From Paenibacillus urinalis (GTDB lineage Bacteria > Bacillota > Bacilli > Paenibacillales > Paenibacillaceae): a DNA stretch of 64,000 bases. A program made the position numbers and the translations under genes. Where the stretch lies: NCBI RefSeq assembly GCF_028747985.1, contig NZ_CP118108.1, forward strand, positions 3,043,501 through 3,107,500, read 5' to 3'. This document shows positions 18,601-27,717 of this stretch, piece by piece. Each line of letters begins with the position of its first letter. Within the stretch, counting starts at the first letter, position 1. The notes beneath the pieces are model-generated. The model was not told the DNA's origin, searched no databases, and saw nothing but the letters and a program-made list of their open reading frames with translations.

Positions 18601-20963
18601 TTGGCTTGCTCCGCGGCAAGCTGAAAGATCTGTGCAATGTGCAGTTTCTCGGATTTATCATTCAGCAATGATAAGCCTAGCCGGTAGTGATGTGCCGACA
18701 GGAATAATCGTTCCTCGCGATCTCCATTCGTACTGCGTTCAATAAGTCTGGCCGTCTGAAGATGAATTTGCTGCTTCTCGTCCATATTCAATAGATGATA
18801 GAAGAAATAACGAATTCGATCATGGAGGAAGATATATTCAGAGGGCCCAGACGGTGCAATTAATCTTAGATCAACCAACGGATTTAATTGAAGCTGAAGC
18901 TGCGCCTTCTCGACTTGCAACAGTTCGGCAAGAAGCTCCGAATCAAATCTGTCTGCAATACATGAAGCATACTTCAACGTCTCCTTCTCGCACTCTGCCA
19001 ATTGATCAATTCGCTGCAAGAGGAATCCTGACATCTGATCGGATACCTTCCTTGTCAGCAGCTGATCCTCATCCCACATCCAAGCTCCTGAATCCTCATC
19101 CAGCCACATTAAATTTTGCTCAATGAGACCATATATAAATTGTTTCACATCAAATGGAATACCTCCGGTATATTCCATCACAATCTTCTGGAAGCGATGA
19201 GACTGCTGTATACCTAACCCAAATGTATCTTCAAGCAGTGCATTTAATATTTTTTCATCCATAGGAGCCAGTGTAATAAGTTCCGTTCTCTCTAAACGTG
19301 AACTAAGCTCTCCCACGAACCATCTGAGCAAATGCTCCTTCTCCCAATCCTCTGCCCGGTATGCTCCGATCAGCATCAGTGAAGGCGCATTGGACGCCGT
19401 CATTAAGAAGTGAAGGAGCTGCAGCGAGCCCGGATCTGCCCACTGAAGATCATCCACGAACCATACAATCGGTCTATGCTCTGCCAAGCATTCAAGCAAC
19501 TGAAATACCGCAAAATGCAGACGATTCTTTGCTTCTGCAGCCGATAGAGCCGTCAGGGATTCCACCGCATCTTGGGGACCAATAATCCACTCTAATTCGG
19601 GCAGCATATGAACAAGCACACGCGTGCTCTCCTTGAGCTTCTGGGTAATACGATCCTTCCATACAGCAAGCTCATCTTCAGTTTCAGATGATAGGGAGCG
19701 TAAGATTCCACGCAATCCCTGCAGCACACCACTATAAGGAACCTGACGTTTCAAGACATCAAATTTACCGGATACAAATAGTCCTCCGCCAAGTGTAACA
19801 TCCAGCATGAGCTCCTGAACCAAACTCGACTTCCCAGAACCGGCAAGCCCGCTTACCATCGCACATTCCGTGCTTCCAAACTGAAGGCGCTCATACAGCT
19901 GTCTAAGTCTGGCTGCTTCCATATCTCGCCCATAGAGACCGCTTGGTATGTAGAAGACATCCTTCTTATCTTGCTCACCAATTACAAATTCGGTTACATA
20001 TCCATGCTGCTCCAGTTCATTAAGGCAGTAGGACAGATCATACTCCAAGCCTTGTGCACTTTGATATCGATCCTCCGGGTTCTTGGACAAACATTTCATG
20101 ATTATGTCAGACAAAACCGAAGGAATTCGAGCATCCAAATGTGAAGGCGCTATCGGTGTACGCGCCAAATGACAATATACCCATTCCATCGGCGATTCCG
20201 CCTGGAATAAGGGAACACCAGTGAGCATTTCGTAGAAGGTTGCACCAAGAGAATATAGATCTGTTCTATAATCCACCATTCGGTTCATCCGCCCCGTCTG
20301 CTCTGGTGACATGTAGGACAGTGTTCCTTCTAATTGACCATAAGCTGTCGATCCAACATACTCAGACTGAAAGCGGCTCGCTATACCAAAATCTGTAATC
20401 CAAACACGACTGCTCTCCGGCTCTACGATAATGTTTCTTGGTTTTAAATCTTTGTGAATAATTCGATGTCGGTGTAATTGCCCTACGATGGAAGCAATAG
20501 AGATGGCAATCTCCAGAGCAGCTTCAAGCGATAGAGAATTTTCTTTAATCAATTGCTGAAGGGATACGCCATCATTATCCTCAAGCACAAGCGCATAGCC
20601 ATTGTAGTACGGAATCAACTCGATCGATTTGACGATTCCTTTTATAGGTAGACTGTTGATCATATCATATTCTTGCTTTAATTTTTGCCATTCTTCAACA
20701 ATAGGAGGTTCCGTTCTCGGTACTTTAAGTATGTATTTCAGATTATTCTTGCTAGAGCGTGCTCGAAAAACACTTGCATACTTCCCGTCATTCAATCGTT
20801 CGTAACCGGAATATTCGCCAATTCTCATCTTCTTCACCTTTTCACTTATACTTATGGCAGTGGTATTGAGTTCATTATACGTAAAAGCGTTGTCAGTGAG
20901 AAGAAGTTTTCTTCCATTATTCGACAAAATTCCTCTATCTACATTGCCCCCAGTTCTGACCAT
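15672..20963 (-). CDS. Giant Ser/Thr protein kinase - AAA ATPase - GAF - histidine kinase
   Basis: A 1763-residue trifunctional signalling protein. Residues about 50-315 form a Hanks-type kinase (GKYASVF loop, K80, HKDLKPRN 170-177, DFG 191-193, MSPEQT). Residues about 340-650 form an ATPase with P-loop GLAGSGKSS (372-380) and Walker B WFVDDLQW (501-508). A long helical TPR-like middle is followed by a GAF domain (about 1340-1510) and a histidine kinase with H-box NISHDLGTPL (His about 1538) and GGSGLGLAIAKE. All catalytic residues are present. No membrane segment is seen. An alternative start at 20828 (MRIGEYSGYERL) has a better site (AGGTGA) and loses no domain. The upstream gene overlaps it by 25 bp. 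Confidence 0.9.
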   Translation of the reverse strand: MVRTGGNVDRGILSNNGRKLLLTDNAFTYNELNTTAISISEKVKKMRIGEYSGYERLNDGKYASVFRARSSKNNLKYILKVPRTEPPIVEEWQKLKQEYDMINSLPIKGIVKSIELIPYYNGYALVLEDNDGVSLQQLIKENSLSLEAALEIAISIASIVGQLHRHRIIHKDLKPRNIIVEPESSRVWITDFGIASRFQSEYVGSTAYGQLEGTLSYMSPEQTGRMNRMVDYRTDLYSLGATFYEMLTGVPLFQAESPMEWVYCHLARTPIAPSHLDARIPSVLSDIIMKCLSKNPEDRYQSAQGLEYDLSYCLNELEQHGYVTEFVIGEQDKKDVFYIPSGLYGRDMEAARLRQLYERLQFGSTECAMVSGLAGSGKSSLVQELMLDVTLGGGLFVSGKFDVLKRQVPYSGVLQGLRGILRSLSSETEDELAVWKDRITQKLKESTRVLVHMLPELEWIIGPQDAVESLTALSAAEAKNRLHFAVFQLLECLAEHRPIVWFVDDLQWADPGSLQLLHFLMTASNAPSLMLIGAYRAEDWEKEHLLRWFVGELSSRLERTELITLAPMDEKILNALLEDTFGLGIQQSHRFQKIVMEYTGGIPFDVKQFIYGLIEQNLMWLDEDSGAWMWDEDQLLTRKVSDQMSGFLLQRIDQLAECEKETLKYASCIADRFDSELLAELLQVEKAQLQLQLNPLVDLRLIAPSGPSEYIFLHDRIRYFFYHLLNMDEKQQIHLQTARLIERSTNGDREERLFLSAHHYRLGLSLLNDKSEKLHIAQIFQLAAEQAKASGAYDSAAEWYSSGIELLEERDWELSYELAFRLFLGRWESNSLQGRFEETEQGFEEILELAKTSTHRAAVYTVMINQYTQSGQHERTISMGMEGLSRIFGLQLNAAPSQGSLHLSLLDIMYQRVRKGSREKRNSRAPEIQAEVRSQMKLLMDTATSAYFVNPTQYLYMMLTIVKYSIHYGNFTESSNAYNAMGLLLGSGYGMYSRSYELGCYGVELSNQFKHPGLRCKTHFTFAVFISPWKRHLRHTVDDLWTSYHAGMEAGDLVYAGYAVTYILLAHDFLGLPAERWIEEADRHLPFLRQTGNPETVHMIELVRKTHIRLTESYGPNVMLSDCETEEEMWIKELEGIQNQVVIQVFYMKKMMLSYLSGDYENAYDMSRRSKGALAASFGLFHKVEHELYTALTIYSLIEQASKDRKKLLLQEARQCERKLYRWAREAPENYEHLYLLVRAERYRAESKLKQAERSYEQAVEGARANGFYHFNAIAAERMADFCLAEGRMTAGRLYMAEAYNLYEQWGVVNKVRRIGDAYPEFKSGSYNTTTTISTDFLDLEAIMGVSQALSQEIVLQTLLEKIMTILIQISGATRGVLVVKQAEGLYVEAEGEGGGKVGDGIARHTAAEEIHSYKEVPLSIVQYTARTSEDVVLDDASRQGLFVKDPYIQNNEVRSILCIPILHQGTLNAIVYLENRFTSHVFNDERRMVVHMLAGQAAISIEHAKLISTLEHKVKERTEELMQMENDRRKLLANISHDLGTPLTSIQGYVEAILDRVVTEEEQQRKYLRVIHSRVLSIQRLFKDLVQLSRMEAKQLTMTKTPMHVGVFVQWLSQKYELDIEQAGIEYVVSLDPTVMDATPGEDMHILVDRERMGQVFTNLISNAINHTSKEGSITLSAVISDEGHHLIVQVKDTGVGISEEDIPYVFERFYRASKSRNSKYGGSGLGLAIAKEIVQLHDGEIWVESTLGHGSAFYVKLPFIS

Positions 20964-22099
20964 GACATCGAAAAATAATGATTGGATTCTCCTCTGAAGA
21001 TCATCGCTTGATTCGTCGGATTGGCCATGATGTCAACAATATATCTCGCGCCGATCTTGTCCCACCGTTTAATCAAATTCCCCTCAGAGTCATACACGAC
21101 AATAGCCATCCCCATTCGATGATCTGCGTAGCTGAGCGGCCAATAGGTACAGCTATTGGATCTTAAGACAGGATAGACCTCTTTGGGTTCAAGGCTGTCA
21201 GGTGAAGTCAGGCTCAGTGCCTTTAGATCTGCCGGAATTAAGGGTAGGGTTTGTATCGGAACCTGATCAATTTGAAAAAAACGCTGAGGTTTAGGTGAAG
21301 CTGTAGGGACCACATCGTCCTTCGTCCATGAGGCACGAGCTTGGTCCATCTGATCCAATTGAAGCACCGCATCTGACAGCTGAAGTGCGTTTGCTTTGGT
21401 TACAGCAGGTTCTACAAAATTCATGACCATCTGCTGCAATGTGACCCGAGTAACGGCATCCCCTCTGTCCTGCATTTGGTCTAATTCACACTTTATGTAG
21501 TGCATAGAGCGAATGATGATATCTAGTCGATTCAAGGTCAATAGCTTCATTGCTCGAATTTGATTCAGATGATGAATATTTTTGCGCAGTTTATTTCTTA
21601 CCGCCATCTGCTGTGCAGCACGGATTCCAGCCGCCGCAATCGTTACAACAGCACCAGCTGTCAGCGCGCCTGCAGTCATAACGGCACTCCCCTCCGCGCC
21701 GAAGGCTGAGCCAGCGATCCCCGCTGCCCAAGCCGAATCAAATAATCCGGTTCCGATGCGCTGTACTGCAGCTGCAGCTTCAGGAGCAAACAGCTGAATT
21801 GAGCTGAACACTGCAGCCGTACACATCATTAGGCTGGATATCCTCAGCAGTGTACTGCTCGCCGCAGCACCTTGTGTCAATTCAGACACCTTCCATATAT
21901 CATGGAGCTCTGCATGTGGAGCACAGTCATGCTCTGTATACAGCAGGCCCAGTTTATCATGTAGTTCATCGTTTAATTCCTTGAAATGCTTATACTTTTC
22001 CTTCATTTGGGGAAGCAGGGATTCTATATCGGTATACAGCTCAATCCACCTAGCTCTACGTTTATGATTATCCGGGAATAAATTGTGCATATCATCCAA
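20939..22099 (-). CDS. Hydrophobic-hairpin/coiled-coil protein of unknown function
   Basis: This 386-residue protein is not recognised. Residues about 1-60 are a charged helical bundle (MKEKYKHFKELNDELHDKLG). Residues about 85-170 are strongly hydrophobic and Ala/Gly-rich (ISSLMMCTAAVFSSIQLF, MTAGALTAGAVVTIAAAG), enough for a membrane hairpin. Residues about 170-270 are helical again, and the last 100 residues are beta-rich (CTYWPLSYADHRMGMAIVVY, IKRWDKIGARYIVDIM). The helix-hairpin-helix order resembles alpha-helical pore-forming proteins. It overlaps the lipase gene by 8 bp and the kinase gene by 25 bp, so it belongs to that operon. Confidence 0.75.
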   Translation of the reverse strand: MDDMHNLFPDNHKRRARWIELYTDIESLLPQMKEKYKHFKELNDELHDKLGLLYTEHDCAPHAELHDIWKVSELTQGAAASSTLLRISSLMMCTAAVFSSIQLFAPEAAAAVQRIGTGLFDSAWAAGIAGSAFGAEGSAVMTAGALTAGAVVTIAAAGIRAAQQMAVRNKLRKNIHHLNQIRAMKLLTLNRLDIIIRSMHYIKCELDQMQDRGDAVTRVTLQQMVMNFVEPAVTKANALQLSDAVLQLDQMDQARASWTKDDVVPTASPKPQRFFQIDQVPIQTLPLIPADLKALSLTSPDSLEPKEVYPVLRSNSCTYWPLSYADHRMGMAIVVYDSEGNLIKRWDKIGARYIVDIMANPTNQAMIFRGESNHYFSMSWSELGAM

Positions 22100-22895
22100 C
22101 TCTTTCTTTATTCTGATCGTGCTCTAACTTGAATTGAGCAATACATGACAGATATGTATCAAGCTTGTGGTAATCGGTAATTCCACGTCCAATCACGGGA
22201 TTGTTCAAGGAATTCATTTGATATCCTGATTCCGGATGAACGTACCCCAGCTCGTAGCTCGGCAGCTTCGGAACAATATCTGGCACATTATATATACGAA
22301 ACGTACGAGGAACAGCCTGTTCATATGTCTCTGTGAATACCCGATCCCCCACCATGGGTGAACCGAAAGTGTAAACCTCTGTATCTATATTGTAAAAAGC
22401 GGCTGCAAAAGCAGTGAGCTTAGCTAATGCACCCCCGAGACTATGGCCTGCCACGGTCAAATGAGAAGCATTCATTTCCTCAAGGTAGGATGTGAGCATC
22501 TGCACTTTATTTGTCGACGTACAGCATACCTTCAAGGAACGGTACATCCTCGCCAATCCTTCCTCCACCTTGCCGATTCCGCCTGGTTCAGTATAGGACA
22601 GCAGGAAAAAATCGAAATGCTCTGCCCATTTAAGCAGCGCAGCTGTCCCACGGAATAGGATCGCCCGGATGGACGGATCGGTGACCGACTGAACAATATA
22701 ACCGATATATTGTTCCGAATGACATTGGAATTGGGAAGGCTCAAGTGTAATATTCGCAATGATGCACCAATTGGAAGGACAAGGGATTTTTGCAGAAGTC
22801 CCCTCATCGAAAGCTCCTTCATCTGCTATATATAAAGCCTTGATCATGTTTCCCCACCGCATCGCCTCATCTCGATTAAGCACCGGATTAACCAT
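22092..22895 (-). CDS. Class 3 lipase (alpha/beta hydrolase)
   Basis: A 267-residue lipase. The nucleophile elbow VAGHSLGGALAKL (Ser about 165) and the later PDIVPKLPSYELGYVH region carry Ser and Asp, and DYHKLDTYLSCI gives a likely catalytic His, as in fungal-type lipase_3 enzymes. There is no secretion signal. ATG 22895 has GGAG upstream and overlaps the end of the previous gene by 8 bases; a start at 22922 is possible. It is linked by overlaps to the hairpin protein and the giant kinase, suggesting a regulated intracellular or co-translocated phospholipase. Confidence 0.87.
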   Translation of the reverse strand: MVNPVLNRDEAMRWGNMIKALYIADEGAFDEGTSAKIPCPSNWCIIANITLEPSQFQCHSEQYIGYIVQSVTDPSIRAILFRGTAALLKWAEHFDFFLLSYTEPGGIGKVEEGLARMYRSLKVCCTSTNKVQMLTSYLEEMNASHLTVAGHSLGGALAKLTAFAAAFYNIDTEVYTFGSPMVGDRVFTETYEQAVPRTFRIYNVPDIVPKLPSYELGYVHPESGYQMNSLNNPVIGRGITDYHKLDTYLSCIAQFKLEHDQNKERVG

Positions 22896-23220
22896 GATGA
22901 ACAGCTCCAATATGGACTTCAATCACTCGAATCGTCTCGCCTTGTGCCGGAGAGATCAGCTCAATTCGCTCGATCCACTCTCCAGTCAATTCTTGTTCAA
23001 GCCTTAGGGTAAATACATGCAGAACGGAAGGAGATAATGATGCATTATCTTTAACGGGAACAGAGGCATATACCTCACTGGTAACCGTTATGGGAGAACC
23101 CGGCTCAACTCTCCAGTCGTATTCGGTAGAACCCGAATCGTTACTGACAGCAACAAACGTTTCCTCCCCCTTCGCCAATCTGACGATAACTTTTGTCACA
23201 GGAATTGATTGGGTATGCAT
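22888..23220 (-). CDS. Small beta-rich protein, first gene of the lipase operon
   Basis: A 110-residue protein. ATG 23220 was chosen because AAAGGAAG lies 6 bases upstream; the frame extends to 23253 without a site. It is soluble and strand-rich (VTKVIVRLAKGEETFVAVSN, EWIERIELISPAQGETIRVI), with no signal peptide, cysteine or membrane segment. I do not recognise it. Its stop overlaps the lipase start, so it is probably a partner or inhibitor-like subunit of the lipase; that is inference from coupling. Confidence 0.7.
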   Translation of the reverse strand: MHTQSIPVTKVIVRLAKGEETFVAVSNDSGSTEYDWRVEPGSPITVTSEVYASVPVKDNASLSPSVLHVFTLRLEQELTGEWIERIELISPAQGETIRVIEVHIGAVHHG

Positions 23221-23355
23221 CGTAATCTTCCTTTCTATATTTAGGTTCCTCACTTGGTACTTATGATCTTACTAGAATCGGTTAAAGTTACGTTCAAGCC
23301 AATCTAAAGATTAGTTAAAGATCGTTCTTTAAACTTGAAGATGCTAAATTTAAGC

Positions 23356-23390
23356 ACAAAAAAACACCGTCTTTTACAAGACGATGCTTT
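23356..23390 (-). terminator. Terminator of the FAD oxidoreductase gene
   Basis: A stem pairing GCATCGTCTT with its complement is followed by seven T residues on the minus strand, about 15 bp past the stop at 23404. Confidence 0.8.
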
Positions 23391-23403
23391 GGGGAATTAT
23401 CGA

Positions 23404-25044
23404 TTAGATTTTACCGTCCCAAGGAAGTCCCTTGTGATAGCGGTGACGGTCATGTGCATGCCATGGTGCCAAATAATCGACACCAAGAAGATCATATTCA
23501 TACATCTCCCAAATCTTGCACTGCTTCTGACTAGAGCCTGCTGCATGAAGAATGGCATTCACCGCTCTTCTCCCTGCTTCATTAGCACCTTCCATCGTAG
23601 CAAGATCCGTGTTGGTCTTAACATAGTCGGAGGCGAGGAATAAATTCGGAATGGAGGTATACGCATTCGGGCGCAGTTCCCAAGTTCCTACCTCATTGAT
23701 TAATAGGGGCTCCAGATTCACCGTATGATGCGGATTCTCGAAATGTATATCTGTATCCAGGAACCATGAATGCAGCACTTCATCACGTAAAATGGTGCTG
23801 CCTACATTCAATCCCCTCTTTAGCTGCTCCCATACCTCTTCTTTAATCTCCTCCGGTGTACAATCCATAGCCGGTTTGCGAATATGTATTCCTTCGGTTT
23901 CCCAATCGGATATATCTACTGACAAGACGCCTTTAACTTGTCCGTCTCCATAATTGCTCCAATCGAAGCCATCCCAGAACTGGGCCTGCGATATGGAGGT
24001 TAATGACCATGGTGAATCAAAGTACATCACATGACCAGGGGCCACAGGGACGTCTTCCTTCAAATAAAATTGAATTCCGTTCATCCAGTCGATGGACTTC
24101 GACAGCAGACGGATGTTCCCTAATTCATGATGAGCCGTTGCCATTTCGTTCGTAATAAAATCTGACATGATCTCTACCGGAAACGCAGCTACATAGTAAT
24201 CAGCTGTGATCGTGCGGCTCTCTCCATTCTTCACTACCGATACTCCGGTGATATGACCGTTCTCATAATGGAATTCCTTCACTTGCGCCTCAGTTTCGTA
24301 GCTGGCACCTTTGCTCTCGATATAATGAACCCAGGCGTCGATCCAGCGATTGTTCGTAGGTCCATCCAGTATGCGTACAAACGATAAGCCTGGGGTCAAA
24401 ATATCCAGCGTCATCTGTGCCGCAACTGTACCTACCGTTTTGGTATTCGCTTTAGTGGACTTGCAGGCGACCAGTGTCTTCGTTATATTGCCGAACACTT
24501 TGCGGAAGGCTGGAGAATATTTGTCTGCTTCAATGAAATCCCACCAAGGTATGTCTTGATATTCATTCTCTCGTCTCTCATCACAGCTGGTCATGACCTG
24601 CCATAGCTTGGATGTATATTGTTCCAGATCAGCTTCTGTTAAGCCTAGTCCATTATCAAATAACAATTTGATTAAATCACGGAGATCATCAAGTGAGAAT
24701 TTCATCTCGGTCACGAGTGGAACGAGTGGATGTGTCTCTGTAGAAATATCCAGACGGGGCACTTCCACCAAATTATCGTATACCATCTTCCCATTCTCAT
24801 AAGGGATTTTCTTCATCGAGTCAATGACATGTCTATAGAACTTCGGAAATAACCGAAATCCGTGCTCTCCTGGAAGATCCGAACGATCCCCTACAGCAGA
24901 ACCGGAATAAGGCATGCTGCGTGCTTTTCCCCCTGGAATCTCCTTGAATTCGTACACCTCAACTTCAAAACCGCGATCGACGAGCTCATGTGCTGCCGTT
25001 AGACCAGCCACGCCTCCACCTAATACTGCCACTTTCTTGCCCAT
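23404..25044 (-). CDS. FAD-dependent oxidoreductase (amine oxidase/phytoene desaturase fold)
   Basis: A 546-residue flavoenzyme. ATG 25044 was chosen because GGGGAGGGG lies upstream and the Rossmann motif follows at once (KKVAVLGGGVAGLTAAHEL). The next element is YEFKEIPGGKARS, as in amine oxidases and carotenoid desaturases, and the C-terminal FAD motif is NLFLASDYVKTNTDLATMEG. HGFRLFPKFYRHV resembles the active-site entrance of phytoene or hydroxysqualene-type enzymes. The substrate is not clear, as no carotenoid or hopanoid gene is adjacent. It has its own terminator. Confidence 0.85.
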   Translation of the reverse strand: MGKKVAVLGGGVAGLTAAHELVDRGFEVEVYEFKEIPGGKARSMPYSGSAVGDRSDLPGEHGFRLFPKFYRHVIDSMKKIPYENGKMVYDNLVEVPRLDISTETHPLVPLVTEMKFSLDDLRDLIKLLFDNGLGLTEADLEQYTSKLWQVMTSCDERRENEYQDIPWWDFIEADKYSPAFRKVFGNITKTLVACKSTKANTKTVGTVAAQMTLDILTPGLSFVRILDGPTNNRWIDAWVHYIESKGASYETEAQVKEFHYENGHITGVSVVKNGESRTITADYYVAAFPVEIMSDFITNEMATAHHELGNIRLLSKSIDWMNGIQFYLKEDVPVAPGHVMYFDSPWSLTSISQAQFWDGFDWSNYGDGQVKGVLSVDISDWETEGIHIRKPAMDCTPEEIKEEVWEQLKRGLNVGSTILRDEVLHSWFLDTDIHFENPHHTVNLEPLLINEVGTWELRPNAYTSIPNLFLASDYVKTNTDLATMEGANEAGRRAVNAILHAAGSSQKQCKIWEMYEYDLLGVDYLAPWHAHDRHRYHKGLPWDGKI

Positions 25045-25130
25045 ACTTCCCCTCCCCATGTTATATGAAGTGTTATTCTCCCTCATCATAGCAAATTTCG
25101 ACAAAAAAGTATTATATTCATCTAGAAAAT

Positions 25131-25250
25131 TTATTTATCATCATGATCATGCTTGTCAGGATCCGGTTCCTTCGTCATCTTCTCAAATACGACTCTGCCT
25201 ATCAATATTACTACAATAATACCTATCGCAAAAAATACACCTGCATACAC
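25131..25250 (-). CDS. 39-residue single-helix membrane peptide
   Basis: This small gene begins with GTG 25250 behind GAGGAGG (10 bases away) and ends at TAA 25131. The peptide has one membrane helix (VFFAIGIIVVILIGRVVF) and a highly charged, His/Asp-rich tail (EKMTKEPDPDKHDHDDK). It lies between the FAD oxidoreductase and the gnd terminator. Such short single-pass peptides often bind or stabilise a membrane complex, and the acidic His tail could bind metal. Function unknown. Confidence 0.6.
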   Translation of the reverse strand: MYAGVFFAIGIIVVILIGRVVFEKMTKEPDPDKHDHDDK

Positions 25251-25362
25251 CTGAAATGTTCCTCCTCATTCCCTCACGATCCATGAGGTTGTCTACATTG
25301 TATTATAACCTCCTATATGCGGAAGAGGATTGAACACTGTGTGAATTGCTACTATTAAAAAA

Positions 25363-25398
25363 AGTGCTCATGACTACCTAACGGCAGTCATGAGCACT
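25363..25398 (-). terminator. Terminator of the zwf-tal-gnd operon
   Basis: A perfect 13-bp stem (AGTGCTCATGACT and complement) with a 10-base loop is followed by seven T on the minus strand. Confidence 0.9.
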
Positions 25399-25431
25399 CT
25401 GATCATTCGAATCATCTTTTATATTGCAGTT

Positions 25432-26868
25432 CTATTTCGTCTCCAGAACCTTGTCAGCGGACTCCATCCATTGGTAATGGAAGGTTCCTTCCTTATCCAC
25501 ACGTTTGAACGTATGCGCGCCGAAGTAATCGCGCTGAGCCTGCAGCAAGTTCGCCGGAAGACGCTCAGTACGATAGCTGTCATAGTAGGCGAGAGCAGAA
25601 GCGAACGCAGGAACCGGAATGCCATACTGAACGGCAATAGAAACTACTTTTCTCCAAGCTTCCTGATAGTTGTTCACGACCCAGCCGAAGTAATCATCCA
25701 GCAGCAGATTTTTGAGCTCCGGATTCTTGTCATAAGCTTCCTTGATATTCTCGAGGAAACGGGCACGGATAATGCAGCCTCCTCTAAAGATCATGGCAAT
25801 GCTTCCGAAATTCAGATTCCAGTTGTACTCATCTGATGCGGATCGAAGCTGTGCAAATCCTTGGGCGTAAGAAGCAATCTTACTCGCATACAAAGCTTTA
25901 CGAACGGCTTCGATAAATTCTTTTGCGTCACCATCATAAGGCTTGGTATCAGGACCGCTTAGAATCTTACTGGCCTGTACGCGTTCTTCCTTCATTGCCG
26001 ACAGGAAGCGTGCAAATACAGATTCAGTTACGATGGAGAGCGGAACCCCCAGGTCAAGAGAGCTCTGACTTGTCCATTTACCGGTACCCTTCTGACCAGC
26101 AGCATCCAGAATGACATCAACCATCGGCTTACCTGTATCCGGATCTTGTTTGGAGAAGATATCCGCTGTAATCTCGATCAAGTAACTGTCCAGCTCACCG
26201 CGATTCCACTCTGTGAAGATCTCATGCAGCTCATCTGTATTCAGATGAAGTACATCCTTCAAGAGGTGGTATGCCTCACCGATTAACTGCATATCCCCAT
26301 ATTCGATACCATTGTGCACCATCTTCACATAATGACCGGAGCCGCCTTCTCCAATATAAGTCGAGCAAGGATCTCCATTTACTTTTGCAGAAATGGCCGT
26401 AAGAATAGGTTCCACGAGATCATAAGCATCCTTTTGCCCACCAGGCATAATGGCCGGTCCTTTAAGTGCTCCTTCTTCGCCGCCGGAAACACCAGCTCCG
26501 ATAAAGCGTAGTCCTTTGGCTGCGAGCTCTTGATATCTGCGCTCAGTATCAGGGAAATAGGCGTTTCCACCATCAATAAGAATATCTCCCTCTTCCAAGT
26601 GAGGTACAAGCTGTTCAATAAGCGCATCCGTCGGTTCGCCGGCTTTGACCATCATCATGATCTTACGCGGTGTTTCAATGGATGCGACGAATTCCTCAAT
26701 ACTGTATGTGCCTACAAAATTTTTACCTTCTGCTTCTGACAACAGTTCTTTCGTCTTCTCAGACGAACGATTATATAAAGCTACAGTGAAGCCTTTGCTC
26801 TCCATATTTAAGGCTAGATTCTTACCCATGACCGCAAGGCCAGCTACTCCGATTTGTTGTTTGCTCAC
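25432..26868 (-). CDS. gnd: 6-phosphogluconate dehydrogenase, decarboxylating
   Basis: This 478-residue enzyme oxidises 6-phosphogluconate to ribulose 5-phosphate and CO2, making NADPH. The N-terminal nucleotide motif is [15 protein letters not shown]; the substrate region [18 protein letters not shown] and the catalytic K in [16 protein letters not shown] are intact. Length and C-terminal swapped tail are typical (GndA type). It lies 41 bp after tal in one transcript from zwf and ends at the strong terminator 25363-25398. Confidence 0.97.
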   Translation of the reverse strand: MSKQQIGVAGLAVMGKNLALNMESKGFTVALYNRSSEKTKELLSEAEGKNFVGTYSIEEFVASIETPRKIMMMVKAGEPTDALIEQLVPHLEEGDILIDGGNAYFPDTERRYQELAAKGLRFIGAGVSGGEEGALKGPAIMPGGQKDAYDLVEPILTAISAKVNGDPCSTYIGEGGSGHYVKMVHNGIEYGDMQLIGEAYHLLKDVLHLNTDELHEIFTEWNRGELDSYLIEITADIFSKQDPDTGKPMVDVILDAAGQKGTGKWTSQSSLDLGVPLSIVTESVFARFLSAMKEERVQASKILSGPDTKPYDGDAKEFIEAVRKALYASKIASYAQGFAQLRSASDEYNWNLNFGSIAMIFRGGCIIRARFLENIKEAYDKNPELKNLLLDDYFGWVVNNYQEAWRKVVSIAVQYGIPVPAFASALAYYDSYRTERLPANLLQAQRDYFGAHTFKRVDKEGTFHYQWMESADKVLETK

Positions 26869-26909
26869 GAATCTCTTCTCCTCCTGTTACTGTTTCCAGT
26901 TTACTTGGA

Positions 26910-27575
26910 TTACTTCACGCTTTTTTGCCAATCCGCTGCAAATTTATCAAGACCTTGATCTGTCAGTGGATGTTTAGAGATTTGCTCAATAACAGAGAAA
27001 GGTACAGTAGCGATATGTGCACCTGCCATAGCAACACGTGTTACGTGATCCGGATGGCGCACAGAGGCTGCGATAATTTGTGTATCCAGGCTGTGTGTAC
27101 GGAACAGTTCAGCTACTTTGGATACCAATTGAACTCCATCTTCTGAGATATCGTCCAGACGGCCAAGGAATGGTGATACATAAGTTGCACCCGCACGTGC
27201 AGCTAGAAGCGCTTGGTTTACTGAGAATATCAATGTAACGTTGGTTTTGACACCTTTATTAGCAAGATAACGACATGCTTCAAGACCTGCGAGCGTCATT
27301 GGCAGCTTGATCGTTATGTTCTTGTCGTTGTTGTTGATCTTAATGAGCTCATTTGCCTGCTCAATCATCTCTTCTGCCGATTTTGCGTCAGGCGTTACTT
27401 CCGCAGATACGGATTCAACATCAGGTACAAGCTGCAAAATTTCTTCAATTCGATCTTCAAATTTCACGCCTTCTTTGGCTACCAAAGATGGATTCGTTGT
27501 TACTCCAGATAGTACTCCAATTTTATACGCGGTTTTAATATCCTGTACATTCGCTGTGTCAATAAAGAATTTCAT
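26910..27575 (-). CDS. tal: Transaldolase (TalC/FSA-like)
   Basis: This 221-residue enzyme of the short transaldolase group transfers dihydroxyacetone units in the non-oxidative pentose phosphate pathway. The family start [20 protein letters not shown] is present, as are the Schiff-base Lys region ([19 protein letters not shown]) and [13 protein letters not shown]. Most Bacillales homologues act as transaldolase, but a fructose-6-phosphate aldolase activity cannot be ruled out from sequence. It is the middle gene between zwf and gnd. Confidence 0.95.
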   Translation of the reverse strand: MKFFIDTANVQDIKTAYKIGVLSGVTTNPSLVAKEGVKFEDRIEEILQLVPDVESVSAEVTPDAKSAEEMIEQANELIKINNNDKNITIKLPMTLAGLEACRYLANKGVKTNVTLIFSVNQALLAARAGATYVSPFLGRLDDISEDGVQLVSKVAELFRTHSLDTQIIAASVRHPDHVTRVAMAGAHIATVPFSVIEQISKHPLTDQGLDKFAADWQKSVK

Positions 27576-27639
27576 TTGTGTAGCCTCCTGTAATGTGTAT
27601 TAATAATGATGTGGTAACACTATAAAATAATCTGTAGAC

Positions 27640-27693
27640 GAATGAATCTCACCTCTCACTTCTTATATGATATAAAGATTGTGAGATTCATTC
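27640..27693. repeat. Perfect 13-bp inverted repeat between zwf and tal
   Basis: GAATGAATCTCAC and GTGAGATTCATTC flank a 28-base AT-rich loop, with no T-run. It might be an mRNA stabiliser or processing hairpin that sets the zwf to tal-gnd ratio. Confidence 0.6.
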
Positions 27694-27717
27694 AGATGAA
27701 CAGAACTTACCCAAAAT

